NCBI GenBank assembly: GCA_026990385.1
Contig: JALXDL010000008.1
Coordinates: forward strand, 25,643-89,642
DNA length: 64,000 bases
Direction: 5' to 3'
Origin: DRKI01 sp011051875
GTDB taxonomy: Bacteria; Desulfobacterota; Desulfobulbia; Desulfobulbales; Desulfobulbaceae
A program made the position numbers and the translations under genes. The notes beneath the pieces are model-generated. The model made no database searches. It worked only from the letters and a program-made list of their open reading frames with translations, and was not told where the DNA came from. The first letter of the stretch is position 1; every line of letters begins with the position of its first letter. Positions 35,328 to 44,501 of the stretch are shown here, one piece after another.

Positions 35328-37160
35328 TCATTGCGGCACGATCCGCACCGCGCCCTTGTCGGCCGAGGCGGCAAAGTAGGCATAGGCCCGGAGCGAGGCC
35401 GGCACCGCACGCTGCCGGTCGGGAGTGAAGGCCCGGCGGCCGCGCTCCTGCTCCTTCTGCCGGCGCGCGGCCAGCTCCTCGTCGGGGACCAGCAGGTTGA
35501 TGGCGCGGCCCGCGATGTCGATCTCCACCTGGTCCCCGTCCCGGACCAGGGCGATGTCCCCGCCCTCGGCGGCCTCGGGCGACACGTGCCCGATGGAGAG
35601 CCCGGACGTGCCGCCGGAAAAACGGCCGTCCGTGACCAGGGCGCAGGCCGTGCCCAGGTGCATGGACTTGAGATAGGAGGTGGGATAGAGCATCTCCTGC
35701 ATGCCCGGCCCGCCCTTGGGGCCTTCATAGAGGATGAAGACCACGTCACCGGGCGACAGGTCGCCGGCCAGGATTCCCTTGCAGGCCGCGTCCTGGGAAT
35801 GGTACACCCGGGCCCGACCCTGGAAATGGAGCACCGAGGGATCAACACCGGCCGTCTTGACGATGCAGCCCCGCCGGGCGATGTTGCCATAGAGCACGGC
35901 CAGGCCGCCGTCGCGGGAATAGCAGTGGGCCAGGTCACGGATACAGCCCCCTGCCCGGTCCCTGTCCAGTTCCTCGTACATGGTCTCCTGGGAGCCCATG
36001 ACCAGGTTGCGGCCCGAGGAGGCCGGGGCGCTCCGATAGAGGTTGATCGCCTCGTCGCTCACCGTGTCCCGCATGATGTCGTAGCGGTCCAGGGCCTGGG
36101 CCAGGGTCAGGCCGTCGGCGCGGACCACCGAGGTGTCGAGCAGGCCGGCCCGGTCCAGCTCGCCAAGGATGCCCAGGATACCGCCGGCGCGGTTGACGTC
36201 CTGCACGTGATAGGAGGAACTGGGCGCCACCTTGCAGAGGATCGGCGTCTTGCGCGACAGGGCGTCGATGTCGTCCATGGTGAAATCCACCTCCGCCTCC
36301 ATGGCAATGGCCAGCAGGTGGAGCACGGTGTTGGTGGAGCCGCCCATGGCGATGTCCAGGATCATGGAATTCAGGAACGCGGCCCGGGTGGCGATGGAAC
36401 GCGGCAGCACCGAGTCGTCGCCGCGTCCGTACCAGGCATCGCACATCTCGACGATCCTGGCCGCGGCGCGGTCAAAGAGGGCCAGGCGGCTGGCATGGGT
36501 GGCGACCACGGTGCCGTTGCCGGGCAGGGCCAGGCCGAGGACCTCGTTGAGGCAGTTCATGGAGTTGGCCGTGAACATGCCCGAGCAGGAGCCGCAGGTC
36601 GGGCAGGCGGAACGCTCCAGGGCCTGGACCCGCTCGTCGGCCACCGAGCTGTCGGCCGCCTCGACCATGGCGTCCACCAGGTCGCAGGCCTGGTCGTCGA
36701 CGATGCCGGCCTCCATGGGGCCGCCGGAGACGAAAATTGCCGGGATGTTGAGCCGGACCGCGGCCATGAGCATGCCGGGCGTGATCTTGTCGCAGTTGGA
36801 GATGCAGACCATGGCATCGACCTGGTGCGCGTTGCACATGTACTCGACGCTGTCGGCGATCAACTCCCGCGACGGCAGGGAATAGAGCATGCCGTCGTGG
36901 CCCATGGCGATGCCGTCGTCGATGGCGATGGTGTTGAACTCGGCCGCGAAACAACCCAGCTCCTCGATCTTCTTCTTGACCCGCTGCCCGATCTCGTGCA
37001 GGTGGACATGGCCGGGTACGAACTGGGTGAACGAGTTGACCACCGCGATCACCGGCCGGCCGAACTGCTCGTCTTTCATGCCGTTCGCCCGCCAGAGGGC
37101 GCGGGCCCCGGCCATTCTTCTTCCCTGGGTCGTGGTTGCACTGCGCAAAGGAACCGCCAT
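35328..37160 (-). CDS. ilvD: Dihydroxy-acid dehydratase
   Basis: A 610-residue IlvD, matching the roughly 616 residues of the E. coli enzyme. It dehydrates 2,3-dihydroxy-isovalerate and -methylvalerate in branched-chain amino acid synthesis and carries an oxygen-sensitive Fe-S cluster. Diagnostic stretches are NTIAIDDGIAMGHDGMLYSL, CISNCDKITPGM, SGGPMEAG and CPTCGSCSGMFTANSMNCL, with the cluster cysteines present. The ribosome site AGGAGA lies nine bases before the ATG at 37160. It is not adjacent to other ilv genes here, so it is probably a single-gene unit. Confidence 0.95.
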   Translation of the reverse strand: MAVPLRSATTTQGRRMAGARALWRANGMKDEQFGRPVIAVVNSFTQFVPGHVHLHEIGQRVKKKIEELGCFAAEFNTIAIDDGIAMGHDGMLYSLPSRELIADSVEYMCNAHQVDAMVCISNCDKITPGMLMAAVRLNIPAIFVSGGPMEAGIVDDQACDLVDAMVEAADSSVADERVQALERSACPTCGSCSGMFTANSMNCLNEVLGLALPGNGTVVATHASRLALFDRAAARIVEMCDAWYGRGDDSVLPRSIATRAAFLNSMILDIAMGGSTNTVLHLLAIAMEAEVDFTMDDIDALSRKTPILCKVAPSSSYHVQDVNRAGGILGILGELDRAGLLDTSVVRADGLTLAQALDRYDIMRDTVSDEAINLYRSAPASSGRNLVMGSQETMYEELDRDRAGGCIRDLAHCYSRDGGLAVLYGNIARRGCIVKTAGVDPSVLHFQGRARVYHSQDAACKGILAGDLSPGDVVFILYEGPKGGPGMQEMLYPTSYLKSMHLGTACALVTDGRFSGGTSGLSIGHVSPEAAEGGDIALVRDGDQVEIDIAGRAINLLVPDEELAARRQKEQERGRRAFTPDRQRAVPASLRAYAYFAASADKGAVRIVPQ

Positions 37161-37294
37161 CGTCTTTTCTCCTGGTATTGTCGCGCGGCCCGGAGGGGCC
37201 GCAAATTTTTTCCCTTGTATTTCGTCCTGGTTTGGCGATACTACCTACATAAGGTGGTCTCAATTTCTCTGGACAAGCCGGGGTACTCTCTACC

Positions 37295-38476
37295 ATGAAA
37301 CAGCCGGAAATCAATTACTGGATCACGGCCATGCTGGCCAGACATGAACGTGTCTCGGATCTCAATATCACTGTGGGCAAGGCTCTGCAAGTGGAAAGCG
37401 ACGGCGTCCTTGTTCCGGTGGACGTGGAACCGCCGGTCAGGGAACTGACTCCATTCCAGACCGAGGTCTTCGCCCTCAATCTCATCGGCGGCAACCGCCG
37501 TCTGCTGCGCGACCTGGTCAGCAAGGGCTCCTGCGACCTCTCCTACTCCCTCGACGACCGGGTCCGTTTCCGGGTCAACATCTTTTCCCAGAAGGGTTAC
37601 TATACCACGGTACTCAGGAAACTGGAGACCAGAATACCCTCCATATCCAGCTTCCAGTTCCCCCCCCAGTTCAAGATGATGGCCCGGGAAGTCAACGGCC
37701 TCATCCTGTTCACCGGCGCCACCGGCACCGGCAAGACCACCTCCATGGCCGCCATCCTCAACCGGATCAACGAGGAACGGGCCGTGCACATCGTCACCCT
37801 GGAGGATCCCATCGAGTATGTCCATCCCCACAAGAAGGCCACCTTCAACCAGCGGGAGATGGGCGATGACTTCGACACCTTTGCCAATGGCCTGCGGGCC
37901 GCCCTGCGGCAGGCGCCCAAGGTGATCCTGGTCGGCGAGATCCGTGACCGGGAGACGCTGGAGATCGCGCTTACCGCTGCCGAGACCGGGCACGTGGTCT
38001 TCTCCACCCTGCACACCATCGACGCCGGCCAGACCATCAACCGCATCCTCGGCATGTTCGAGCAGGACGAGCAGCCGCAGATCCGCAACCGGCTGGTGGA
38101 CACCATCCGCTGGATCGTCAGCCAGCGGCTCCTGCCCCGGATCGGCGGCGGCCGGGTGGCGGCCATGGAGATCCTCTGCACCAGCCTGCGGATCAAGGAC
38201 CTGATCATCAACGGCGAGACCGAGGACAAGACCTTCTACAATGTACTCAAGGAGGGATCGGCCCACAACATGCGCACCTTTGACCAGCACCTGATCGAAC
38301 TCTACGAACAGGGCCTGATCACCGAGGAGTCGGCCATCTCCTACTCTTCGCACCGCAGCGAGATCAAGCGCGGCCTGGACACCATCAAGTCGGCCCGCGG
38401 CGAAAAGACCTCGGATATCGACGGGCTGAAGATGGAGGAGGAAGAACAGGTCGATCCCTACGGCGGATGGTCCTGA
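37295..38476 (+). CDS. PilT/PilU-type twitching-motility ATPase
   Basis: A 393-residue secretion-superfamily ATPase. The Walker A motif GATGTGKTT lies at residues 141-149. The Asp box is VTLEDPIEYVH, Walker B is KVILVGEIRDRETLEIAL, and the His box is GHVVFSTLHT. The N-terminal PAS-like domain (about 1-110) and the helical C-terminal domain fit pilus retraction ATPases PilT/PilU. The C-terminal AIRAG-type motif of true PilT is not evident, which favours a PilU-like or accessory role. No other pilus gene is in the window. A zinc-ribbon pseudo-receiver gene follows 58 bases downstream. Confidence 0.88.
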   Translation: MKQPEINYWITAMLARHERVSDLNITVGKALQVESDGVLVPVDVEPPVRELTPFQTEVFALNLIGGNRRLLRDLVSKGSCDLSYSLDDRVRFRVNIFSQKGYYTTVLRKLETRIPSISSFQFPPQFKMMAREVNGLILFTGATGTGKTTSMAAILNRINEERAVHIVTLEDPIEYVHPHKKATFNQREMGDDFDTFANGLRAALRQAPKVILVGEIRDRETLEIALTAAETGHVVFSTLHTIDAGQTINRILGMFEQDEQPQIRNRLVDTIRWIVSQRLLPRIGGGRVAAMEILCTSLRIKDLIINGETEDKTFYNVLKEGSAHNMRTFDQHLIELYEQGLITEESAISYSSHRSEIKRGLDTIKSARGEKTSDIDGLKMEEEEQVDPYGGWS

Positions 38477-38534
38477 TCGCCGCCGCAACCGGAGTGGAGC
38501 GCCCCTCACCCTGCCAAGCTTTCGGAGTATCGCC

Positions 38535-39227
38535 ATGATCAAGAACTGTCCCAACTGCAGCAAGCCTCTCCGCCTCAGCGAGGCCCAGCAGGCCCGGCTC
38601 AAACAGGCCCTGGCCGCCCTGGAGCCGGGCAAACAGCTCACCATCCGCTGTCCGCACTGCAAAAAGGCGATCAGGCTCGGCCGCAACGGTCCTCCTGCCG
38701 GCGGCGCCGACACGGCCACCGGCGGTGTCCGGCCGCCGGCGCCGCCCGAGCTGGACTGGCTGAAAACAGGCCGTTTCCAGGCCGAGGAAAAGGTGGAGGA
38801 CGTACCCATGGCCCTGGTCCTGTTCGCCGATACACCGGCGCGGCAGAAGATCCGGGATGCCATGGAATCGGTGGGCTACCAGGTCCTGACCGCGGACACG
38901 GCCGACGAGGCCATCGAACGGATGCGTTTTGTCAACTTCGCCTGCGTGGTGTTCCACAGCGGCCTGGAGTCCTCCCTCGACGAGTCGATCTTCCATCGCT
39001 ACATGCGGCAGATGACCATGGAACGGCGCCGCTATATTTTTTATATTCTCATCGGCCCGGAATTCCACACCCTCTACGACCTGGAGGCCCTCGCCGCAAG
39101 CGCCAACCTGGTCGTGGCCGAGGAAGACATCCAGTACTTCGATATCATCCTGCGCAAGGCGATCCCCTCCTACGAGGAACTGTTCGGCCCCCTGCTGGAT
39201 GAGCTCGGCGCCCAGGGAAAACGCTGA
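38535..39227 (+). CDS. Zinc-ribbon protein with degenerate receiver domain, linked to PilT-like ATPase
   Basis: A 230-residue protein. The N-terminus has two CxxC knuckles, CPNC (5-8) and CPHC (39-42), of the MJ0042/zinc-ribbon type. A proline/glycine-rich linker (about 50-70) leads to a receiver-like alpha/beta domain (about 90-220: MALVLFADTPARQKIRDAM, TADTADEAIERM). The receiver lacks the acidic pair after strand 1 (ADT stands there), and the usual phospho-acceptor position reads VVFHSG without Asp. It should therefore not be phosphorylated in the normal way. It lies 58 bases after the PilT-like gene on the same strand, which suggests a non-phosphorylated adaptor for motility or secretion control. 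No specific family name is recognised. Confidence 0.7.
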   Translation: MIKNCPNCSKPLRLSEAQQARLKQALAALEPGKQLTIRCPHCKKAIRLGRNGPPAGGADTATGGVRPPAPPELDWLKTGRFQAEEKVEDVPMALVLFADTPARQKIRDAMESVGYQVLTADTADEAIERMRFVNFACVVFHSGLESSLDESIFHRYMRQMTMERRRYIFYILIGPEFHTLYDLEALAASANLVVAEEDIQYFDIILRKAIPSYEELFGPLLDELGAQGKR

Positions 39228-39450
39228 TCCCCCCGAGCCGCCCACTCCTCTGTTTTCCATTGCCGTGCAACTGAAAATCCCGGTGACAAAAAAAGCCAGT
39301 TTTTCACGACGAAACAGTTGTTTTTATGAAACAACTCTGGTAAAGAAGGGATTTTATAGTCCTGTCCACGGGGGCCAGGATCTCTACTCAAAATATATTT
39401 AATAATCTCAAGAGGCTGGCAGGTGCCAGTCCACAGAGGAACATCAACCC

Positions 39451-41205
39451 ATGACTGACAATGGAACTCAGCCCGCAACCGCGGCAGAAGAAAACACCAC
39501 CGAGGACATCAGTTTCGCTGAACTCTTCGAACAGGAAGACAACAACACCGTCATCAATGTGGGAGAAGTCGCCATCGGCACGGTGGTGGACAAGACCGAC
39601 GATGCCGTTCTCATCGACGTGGGAGACAAGGCGGAAAGCTACATCCCCCTCTCCGAATTCCGCCACGAGGACCCGGACCGGGAGATCCAGATAGGTGACC
39701 AGTTCGAGGTCTTCATCGAAAAGCGGAAGGAAGAGGGCGGTCTGCTGTTGTCGCGGGAGAAAGCCATTGCCATCAAGGTCTGGGAAAAGATCGCCAAGAT
39801 CCAGGAGGAAGACGGCACCATCGAGGGAAGAATCGAGAACCGGGTCAAGGGCGGCATGTCTGTGGACATCGGTGTTCCCGCCTTCCTGCCCTATTCCCAG
39901 ATCGACCTGCGGCCGGTCAAGGATCTGGATGCGCTCATCGGCAAGACCTTCGAGTTCAAGATCCTCAAGTTCAACCGCAAGCGGAACAACGTCGTCATCT
40001 CCCGCCGGGCCATCCTGGAGGAGCAGCGCAACAAGCTGCGCGAGCAGATGCGCTCCACCCTGCAGGAGGGACAGACCATCCGCGGCGCCATCACCAATAT
40101 CACCGACTACGGTCTGTTCATCGACCTGGGCGGCATGGACGGTCTCTGCCACATCACCGACCTCTCCTGGGGCCGCGTCTCCCACCCCTCCAAGCTCTAC
40201 TCGGTGGGCGAGGAGATCGAGGTCAAGATCCTCAAGTACGACCGCGAGACCGACCGCGTCTCCCTGGGTGTCAAGCAGCTCAAGCCCGATCCGTGGGAGC
40301 TGGTGCCGGAGAAGTACCCGGCCGGCTCCAGGATCACCGGCAAGGTGGTCTCCATCACCGATTACGGCGTCTTTGTCGAGCTGGAGGAGGGTGTCGAGGG
40401 ACTCGTCCACATCTCGGAGATGAGCTGGTCCAAGAAGCCCAGGCATCCATCCAAGATCGTCTCCGTGGGCGAGCAGATCGAGGTCCAGGTCCTCAAGGTG
40501 GAGGCCGAGACCAAGCGGATCTCCCTGGGCATGAAGCAGCTGCTGCCCAATCCCTGGGACGTGGTGGAGGAGAACTACCCGGTCGGATCGGTCATCGAGG
40601 GCAAGATCAAGAACATCACCGATTTCGGTATCTTCATCGGCATCGAGGAGGGCATCGACGGCCTCATCCATGTCTCTGATCTCTCCTGGACCGAGCGGAT
40701 CAAGCATCCCTCGGAAAAGTACTCCAAGGGCGAGACCATCCAGGCAGTGGTCCTGAAGATCGACAAGGAAAACGAGCGCTTCTCCCTGGGTGTCAAGCAA
40801 CTCGAACCCGATCCCTGGCAGGCCGCGGCCAACAACTACCCCTCCGGAACCATCGTCGAGGGCAAGATCACCAACGTCACCGACTTCGGCGTCTTTGTCC
40901 AGCTCGAGGAGGGCATCGAGGGGTTGGTCCATGTCTCGGAGATCAGCCGGGAGAAGATCAAGACCCCGGTCGGGATGTTCACTGTCGGCGATACGCTCAA
41001 GGCCATGATCATCAACGTCTCTGCCGATGACCGCAAGATCGGACTCTCGGTCAAGGCGCTGCAGGAGAAAGAGGAAAGTGGCGGCGGCGCCGTGGAGGAA
41101 TATGCCCAGCGACAGAGTTCCGGTCCGTCCACCTTCGGTGATCTGCTCAAGGCGGCCGCCTCCGGCGAGGGTAAATCCGACAACGGCGAAGGCGAAGACA
41201 AGTAG
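39451..41205 (+). CDS. rpsA: 30S ribosomal protein S1
   Basis: A 584-residue S1 with six S1/OB-fold repeats, as in the long Gram-negative form (about 557 in E. coli). The repeats begin near residues 34, 119, 205, 290, 377 and 464. The last four share the pattern GxVxxITDxGxFVxLxxGxxGLxHxSxxSW. S1 recruits and unfolds mRNA on the 30S subunit. The start is preceded by AGAGGA. The 223-bp upstream gap is AT-rich and contains a perfect 7-bp hairpin, GTTGTTT / AAACAAC (39317-39323 with 39329-39335), in the probable leader. An IHF/HU gene follows, an arrangement like rpsA-ihfB of other proteobacteria. Confidence 0.95.
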   Translation: MTDNGTQPATAAEENTTEDISFAELFEQEDNNTVINVGEVAIGTVVDKTDDAVLIDVGDKAESYIPLSEFRHEDPDREIQIGDQFEVFIEKRKEEGGLLLSREKAIAIKVWEKIAKIQEEDGTIEGRIENRVKGGMSVDIGVPAFLPYSQIDLRPVKDLDALIGKTFEFKILKFNRKRNNVVISRRAILEEQRNKLREQMRSTLQEGQTIRGAITNITDYGLFIDLGGMDGLCHITDLSWGRVSHPSKLYSVGEEIEVKILKYDRETDRVSLGVKQLKPDPWELVPEKYPAGSRITGKVVSITDYGVFVELEEGVEGLVHISEMSWSKKPRHPSKIVSVGEQIEVQVLKVEAETKRISLGMKQLLPNPWDVVEENYPVGSVIEGKIKNITDFGIFIGIEEGIDGLIHVSDLSWTERIKHPSEKYSKGETIQAVVLKIDKENERFSLGVKQLEPDPWQAAANNYPSGTIVEGKITNVTDFGVFVQLEEGIEGLVHVSEISREKIKTPVGMFTVGDTLKAMIINVSADDRKIGLSVKALQEKEESGGGAVEEYAQRQSSGPSTFGDLLKAAASGEGKSDNGEGEDK

Positions 41206-41228
41206 GACGTCGTCACCGAAACGGCGTG

Positions 41229-41255
41229 CGTCTCCGGCCGTACAGGCCGGAGACG
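41229..41255 (+). terminator. GC hairpin after rpsA (possible weak terminator)
   Basis: A perfect 11-bp stem (41229-41239 with 41245-41255) with a GTACA loop lies 24 bases after the rpsA stop. The following tract is C/T mixed, so it may attenuate rather than stop transcription into the IHF/HU gene. Confidence 0.5.
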
Positions 41256-41337
41256 TGTTCCCTTCCCCTATCTATCCACGTCTGTACCGGTCCATACCGG
41301 AAAGAATAGTGCGAGGAGACAACAAAAGGAAACAATC

Positions 41338-41622
41338 ATGCTCAAGCGTGAACTGGTCAACGAGGTCGCCAATCAACTTGGCGATTATTACAAGCAGGAC
41401 ATTGCCCAGGCCGTTGATATCATCCTCGAGGAGATATCTGCCGCCCTGGCGGAGCAGCGGCGGGTGGAAATCAGGGGCTTTGGCAGTTTTTCAGTGCGCA
41501 CCCGCAAACCGCGCACGACCAAGAATCCCAAGACCGGCAAGATGATGAACATCCCTGCCAGGAAAACCCTTCATTTCACCATGAGTAAGTCCCTGAAGGA
41601 AGTGCTGATCGAAGACGAATAG
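41338..41622 (+). CDS. IHF/HU-family DNA-bending protein
   Basis: A 94-residue histone-like protein with the family core RRVEIRGFGSFSVRTRKPR and TGKMMNIPARKTLHFTMSKSL. These correspond to the beta-arm and the proline that wedges DNA (IPAR). Position after rpsA and the RVEIRGFGSF sequence favour an IHF-beta-like identity, but HU cannot be excluded on sequence alone. It would bend DNA in transcription, recombination and nucleoid packing. It is followed directly by a strong terminator. Confidence 0.9.
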   Translation: MLKRELVNEVANQLGDYYKQDIAQAVDIILEEISAALAEQRRVEIRGFGSFSVRTRKPRTTKNPKTGKMMNIPARKTLHFTMSKSLKEVLIEDE

Positions 41623-41642
41623 GCTGGAGAGTACTCTTTCCG

Positions 41643-41682
41643 GGCCGGTACTTGCGCAGTTCAAGGTACCGGCCTTTTTTTT
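41643..41682 (+). terminator. Intrinsic terminator after the IHF/HU gene
   Basis: A perfect 9-bp stem GGCCGGTAC (41643-41651) with GTACCGGCC (41666-41674) is followed by eight T (41675-41682). Confidence 0.88.
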
Positions 41683-41839
41683 ATCAGGAAACAGGAGACA
41701 GCCACTTTCCAGATGCCGCGGCCCGGGGTGTTGCACGCTTGCCATCCGGGGGAACAATGACAATCGCCCAGGGGCCTGTCACCGTTGGCGGCGGCCGCTG
41801 CCGCAACCATGAGAGGAAAAAGGGGGCCCCGGAGAAATT

Positions 41840-42457
41840 CTACAGAAACAGGCTGCTGTCCCCCTTGCCGTGGCGCAGGATCTCCGGCTGGTCCGTGACC
41901 AGGGACACCACCGTTGAAGGATCGGGGTAGACCTCGCCGCCATCGATAACCAGGTCGATCCGGTTGGCGAAGAGCCGGGCCACGTCCAGGCCGTCGATCA
42001 CCGGCTCTTCGTGCTCCTCGAGCAGGGCGCTGGTGGTGAGGATCGGGTTGCCGTGCTCCTCGACCAGGGCCAGGCAGATGGGATGGTCCGGAACCCGGAT
42101 GCCGACGGTCTTCTGCCGGGTCATCATGATCCGGGGCACCAGCTTGGTGCCGGGCAGGACAAAGGTATAGGGCCCGGGCAGGTTCTTGCGCATCAGCCGG
42201 TAGGCCAGGTTGCCCACATGCCCGTACCGGCTGATATCCTTCAGGCTGGAACACATGAAGCTGAACGGCTTCTGCTTGTGCCGGCGCTTGATCTGGTAGA
42301 CGCGCTTGACCGCCTTGCTGTTGAAGATGTCACAGCCGATGCCGTACATGGTGTCCGTGGGATAGGCGATGACGCCCCCCTTCTTCAGGACCTCCACCGC
42401 CTGCCGGATCAGGCGTGGCTGGGGATTGTAGGGATTGATTTCCAGGATCTTTGCCAT
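41840..42457 (-). CDS. YciO-type Sua5/YrdC-family protein
   Basis: A 205-residue protein of the Sua5/YciO/YrdC fold, which binds double-stranded RNA or ATP plus threonine. The sequence follows the YciO branch: NPQPRLIRQAVEVLKKGGVIAYPTDTMYGIGCDI, KPFSFMCSSL, YRLMRKNLPGPYTFVL and KTVGIRVPDHP. Family members make threonylcarbamoyl-AMP for tRNA t6A37. YciO proteins themselves appear specialised, and whether this one is the cell's TsaC is undecided. I chose the start at 42457, next to the conserved core. An ATG at 42478 adds seven residues. Neither has a strong ribosome site. It diverges from guaB. Confidence 0.88.
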   Translation of the reverse strand: MAKILEINPYNPQPRLIRQAVEVLKKGGVIAYPTDTMYGIGCDIFNSKAVKRVYQIKRRHKQKPFSFMCSSLKDISRYGHVGNLAYRLMRKNLPGPYTFVLPGTKLVPRIMMTRQKTVGIRVPDHPICLALVEEHGNPILTTSALLEEHEEPVIDGLDVARLFANRIDLVIDGGEVYPDPSTVVSLVTDQPEILRHGKGDSSLFL

Positions 42458-42941
42458 TTGTCTGTACCAGGGAGACATGGGATACCCGCGGATCAGCCTC
42501 CCGGTGGCACCATCACGGCTCCGGAGACAGTCCGTACAAACCATCAGAATACCCTTGAACGACAAACCTGACAAGTGATGGCTGCTTTTTCCCGGCGGCC
42601 TGTTTGCTTTTGCCGCGTAACGTGCTACACTGCGGCATAAGACCTGAACAGGGAGGTTCGCCTGTCTGCAAATGGTACAAAGTATATGAATTATAACGGC
42701 TTTTCTTTTCAAGGTGTTGCAGATGGGTGAAACTCTCCGGGATTTCCGCTGCACCCCGCTCTGCTCCTTCTTGCGGTGTTCCATGGAGACTGAACCCCGA
42801 TAAAAAACACCGCAGGACCCGCATCCCGGGGCAAAATGAAAACCGCTCAATCCAGGGAAGAATTGTTTCCATCCGCTACACCGGCCATTCCGGAATCCGC
42901 ACCACCGCAAGTTGCTTCTTCACACATCCAAGGAGATTTTA
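42458..42941. other. Divergent intergenic region between the YciO-type gene and guaB
   Basis: These 484 bases have no convincing gene. They contain a perfect 9-bp stem TGCGGTGTT (42772-42780) with AACACCGCA (42806-42814) in what would be the guaB leader. They end in AAGGAGA before the guaB start. I do not recognise a purine or other known riboswitch. Confidence 0.5.
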
Positions 42942-44411
42942 ATGTTCCCGCAGGATATACCCCCCGCGTATACGTTTGATGACGTACTGCTCGTCCCCTC
43001 CGCCTCGGAGGTCCTTCCTTCCGAGGTCTCGCTCAAGACCCGGCTCACCGACACCATCCACCTCAACGCGCCCCTGGTCAGCGCCGCCATGGACACGGTG
43101 ACCGAACACCGCACCGCCATCGCCATGGCCCGGGAAGGCGGCATCGGCATCATCCACAAGAACATGTCCATCGAAAGCCAGGCCACCGAGGTGGAACGGG
43201 TGAAAAAGTCGGAGTCCGGCATGATCATCGACCCGGTGACCGTGACCGAGAAACAGAGTGTGGCCGAGGTCCAGGCCATCATGCGCACCTACAAGATCTC
43301 CGGCCTGCCGGTCCTGCGGGGCGACAAGCTGGTGGGTATCGTCACCAACCGCGACCTGCGCTTTGTCTCGGATGACAACCTGCGGGTGAGCGATGTCATG
43401 ACCAGCAAGGACCTGGTCACGGTGCCCGAGGGCATTGACCTGGAACACTGCAAGGCCCTGCTCCATGAACATAGGATCGAGAAACTGCTGGTGGTGGACC
43501 GGGAAGGGGCGCTCAAGGGACTGATTACCATCAAGGACATCGAAAAGATCAAGAAATATCCCAACGCGGCCAAGGACGAGATCGGCCGCCTCCTCGCCGG
43601 CGCCGCGGTCGGCGTCGGCCCGGACATGCTGCCCCGGACCCAGGCCCTGGTCGAGGCCGGGGTGGACGTGGTGGTCCTCGACTCGGCGCACGGCCATTCC
43701 GCCGGTATCCTCAAGGCGGTGGAGGAGATCAGGAGCAACTTCCCCGACCTGCAGGTCATTGCCGGCAACGTGGCCACCGCCGAGGGGACCGCGGCCCTGA
43801 TCCAGGCCGGGGCCAACGCGGTCAAGGTGGGGGTGGGACCCGGCTCCATCTGCACCACCCGCATCGTGGCCGGGGTCGGCGTTCCCCAGCTCACCGCCCT
43901 GCAGCAGTGCACCGAAGAGGCGACCAAGCACGGCATCCCCATCATCGCCGACGGCGGCATCAAGTTCTCCGGCGATATCTGCAAGGCCATCGGCATCGGT
44001 GCCCACACCGTCATGGTGGGCTCGCTCTTTGCCGGTACCGACGAGACTCCCGGCGAGACCTTCCTCTTCCAGGGACGCAAGTACAAGGGCTACCGGGGCA
44101 TGGGGTCCCTGGGCGCCATGAGGAAGGGCTCCAGCGACCGCTACTTCCAGAACCGCGACAGCGAGCAGTCCAAGCTGGTGCCCGAAGGCATCGAGGGCAA
44201 GGTTCCCTACCGTGGTCCCATCTCCGAGATGATCTACCAGTTGCTGGGCGGCCTGCGCTCGGGAATGGGCTATGTCGGCGCCGCCACCATCGAGGAACTG
44301 CACAAAAGGGCCAGGTTCGTCCGCATCTCGCCGGCCGGCCTGCGCGAGTCCCATGTCCACGACGTCATCATCACCAAGGAGGCCCCCAACTACCGCACCG
44401 AGGGACTGTAG
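42942..44411 (+). CDS. guaB: IMP dehydrogenase
   Basis: A 489-residue IMPDH, standard length. It oxidises IMP to XMP with NAD, the first committed step to GMP. The (beta/alpha)8 barrel is interrupted by a CBS pair (about 95-205, SGLPVLRGDKLVGIVTNRDLR). The catalytic cysteine is C304 in GPGSICTTRIV. The flap region includes GMGSLGAMRKGSSDRYFQ. The ribosome site AAGGAGA fits the ATG at 42942, ten codons after an alternative upstream start. guaA follows 90 bases later, giving the classical guaBA order. Confidence 0.96.
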   Translation: MFPQDIPPAYTFDDVLLVPSASEVLPSEVSLKTRLTDTIHLNAPLVSAAMDTVTEHRTAIAMAREGGIGIIHKNMSIESQATEVERVKKSESGMIIDPVTVTEKQSVAEVQAIMRTYKISGLPVLRGDKLVGIVTNRDLRFVSDDNLRVSDVMTSKDLVTVPEGIDLEHCKALLHEHRIEKLLVVDREGALKGLITIKDIEKIKKYPNAAKDEIGRLLAGAAVGVGPDMLPRTQALVEAGVDVVVLDSAHGHSAGILKAVEEIRSNFPDLQVIAGNVATAEGTAALIQAGANAVKVGVGPGSICTTRIVAGVGVPQLTALQQCTEEATKHGIPIIADGGIKFSGDICKAIGIGAHTVMVGSLFAGTDETPGETFLFQGRKYKGYRGMGSLGAMRKGSSDRYFQNRDSEQSKLVPEGIEGKVPYRGPISEMIYQLLGGLRSGMGYVGAATIEELHKRARFVRISPAGLRESHVHDVIITKEAPNYRTEGL

Positions 44412-44501
44412 GATATCAGGCCCCGGCACCCGTACCGGTCGGTTCCCCGGCAAGAGACAGGCCTCCTCCACCACCACAACAAGCCAGAACATCCGATTCC
44501 C

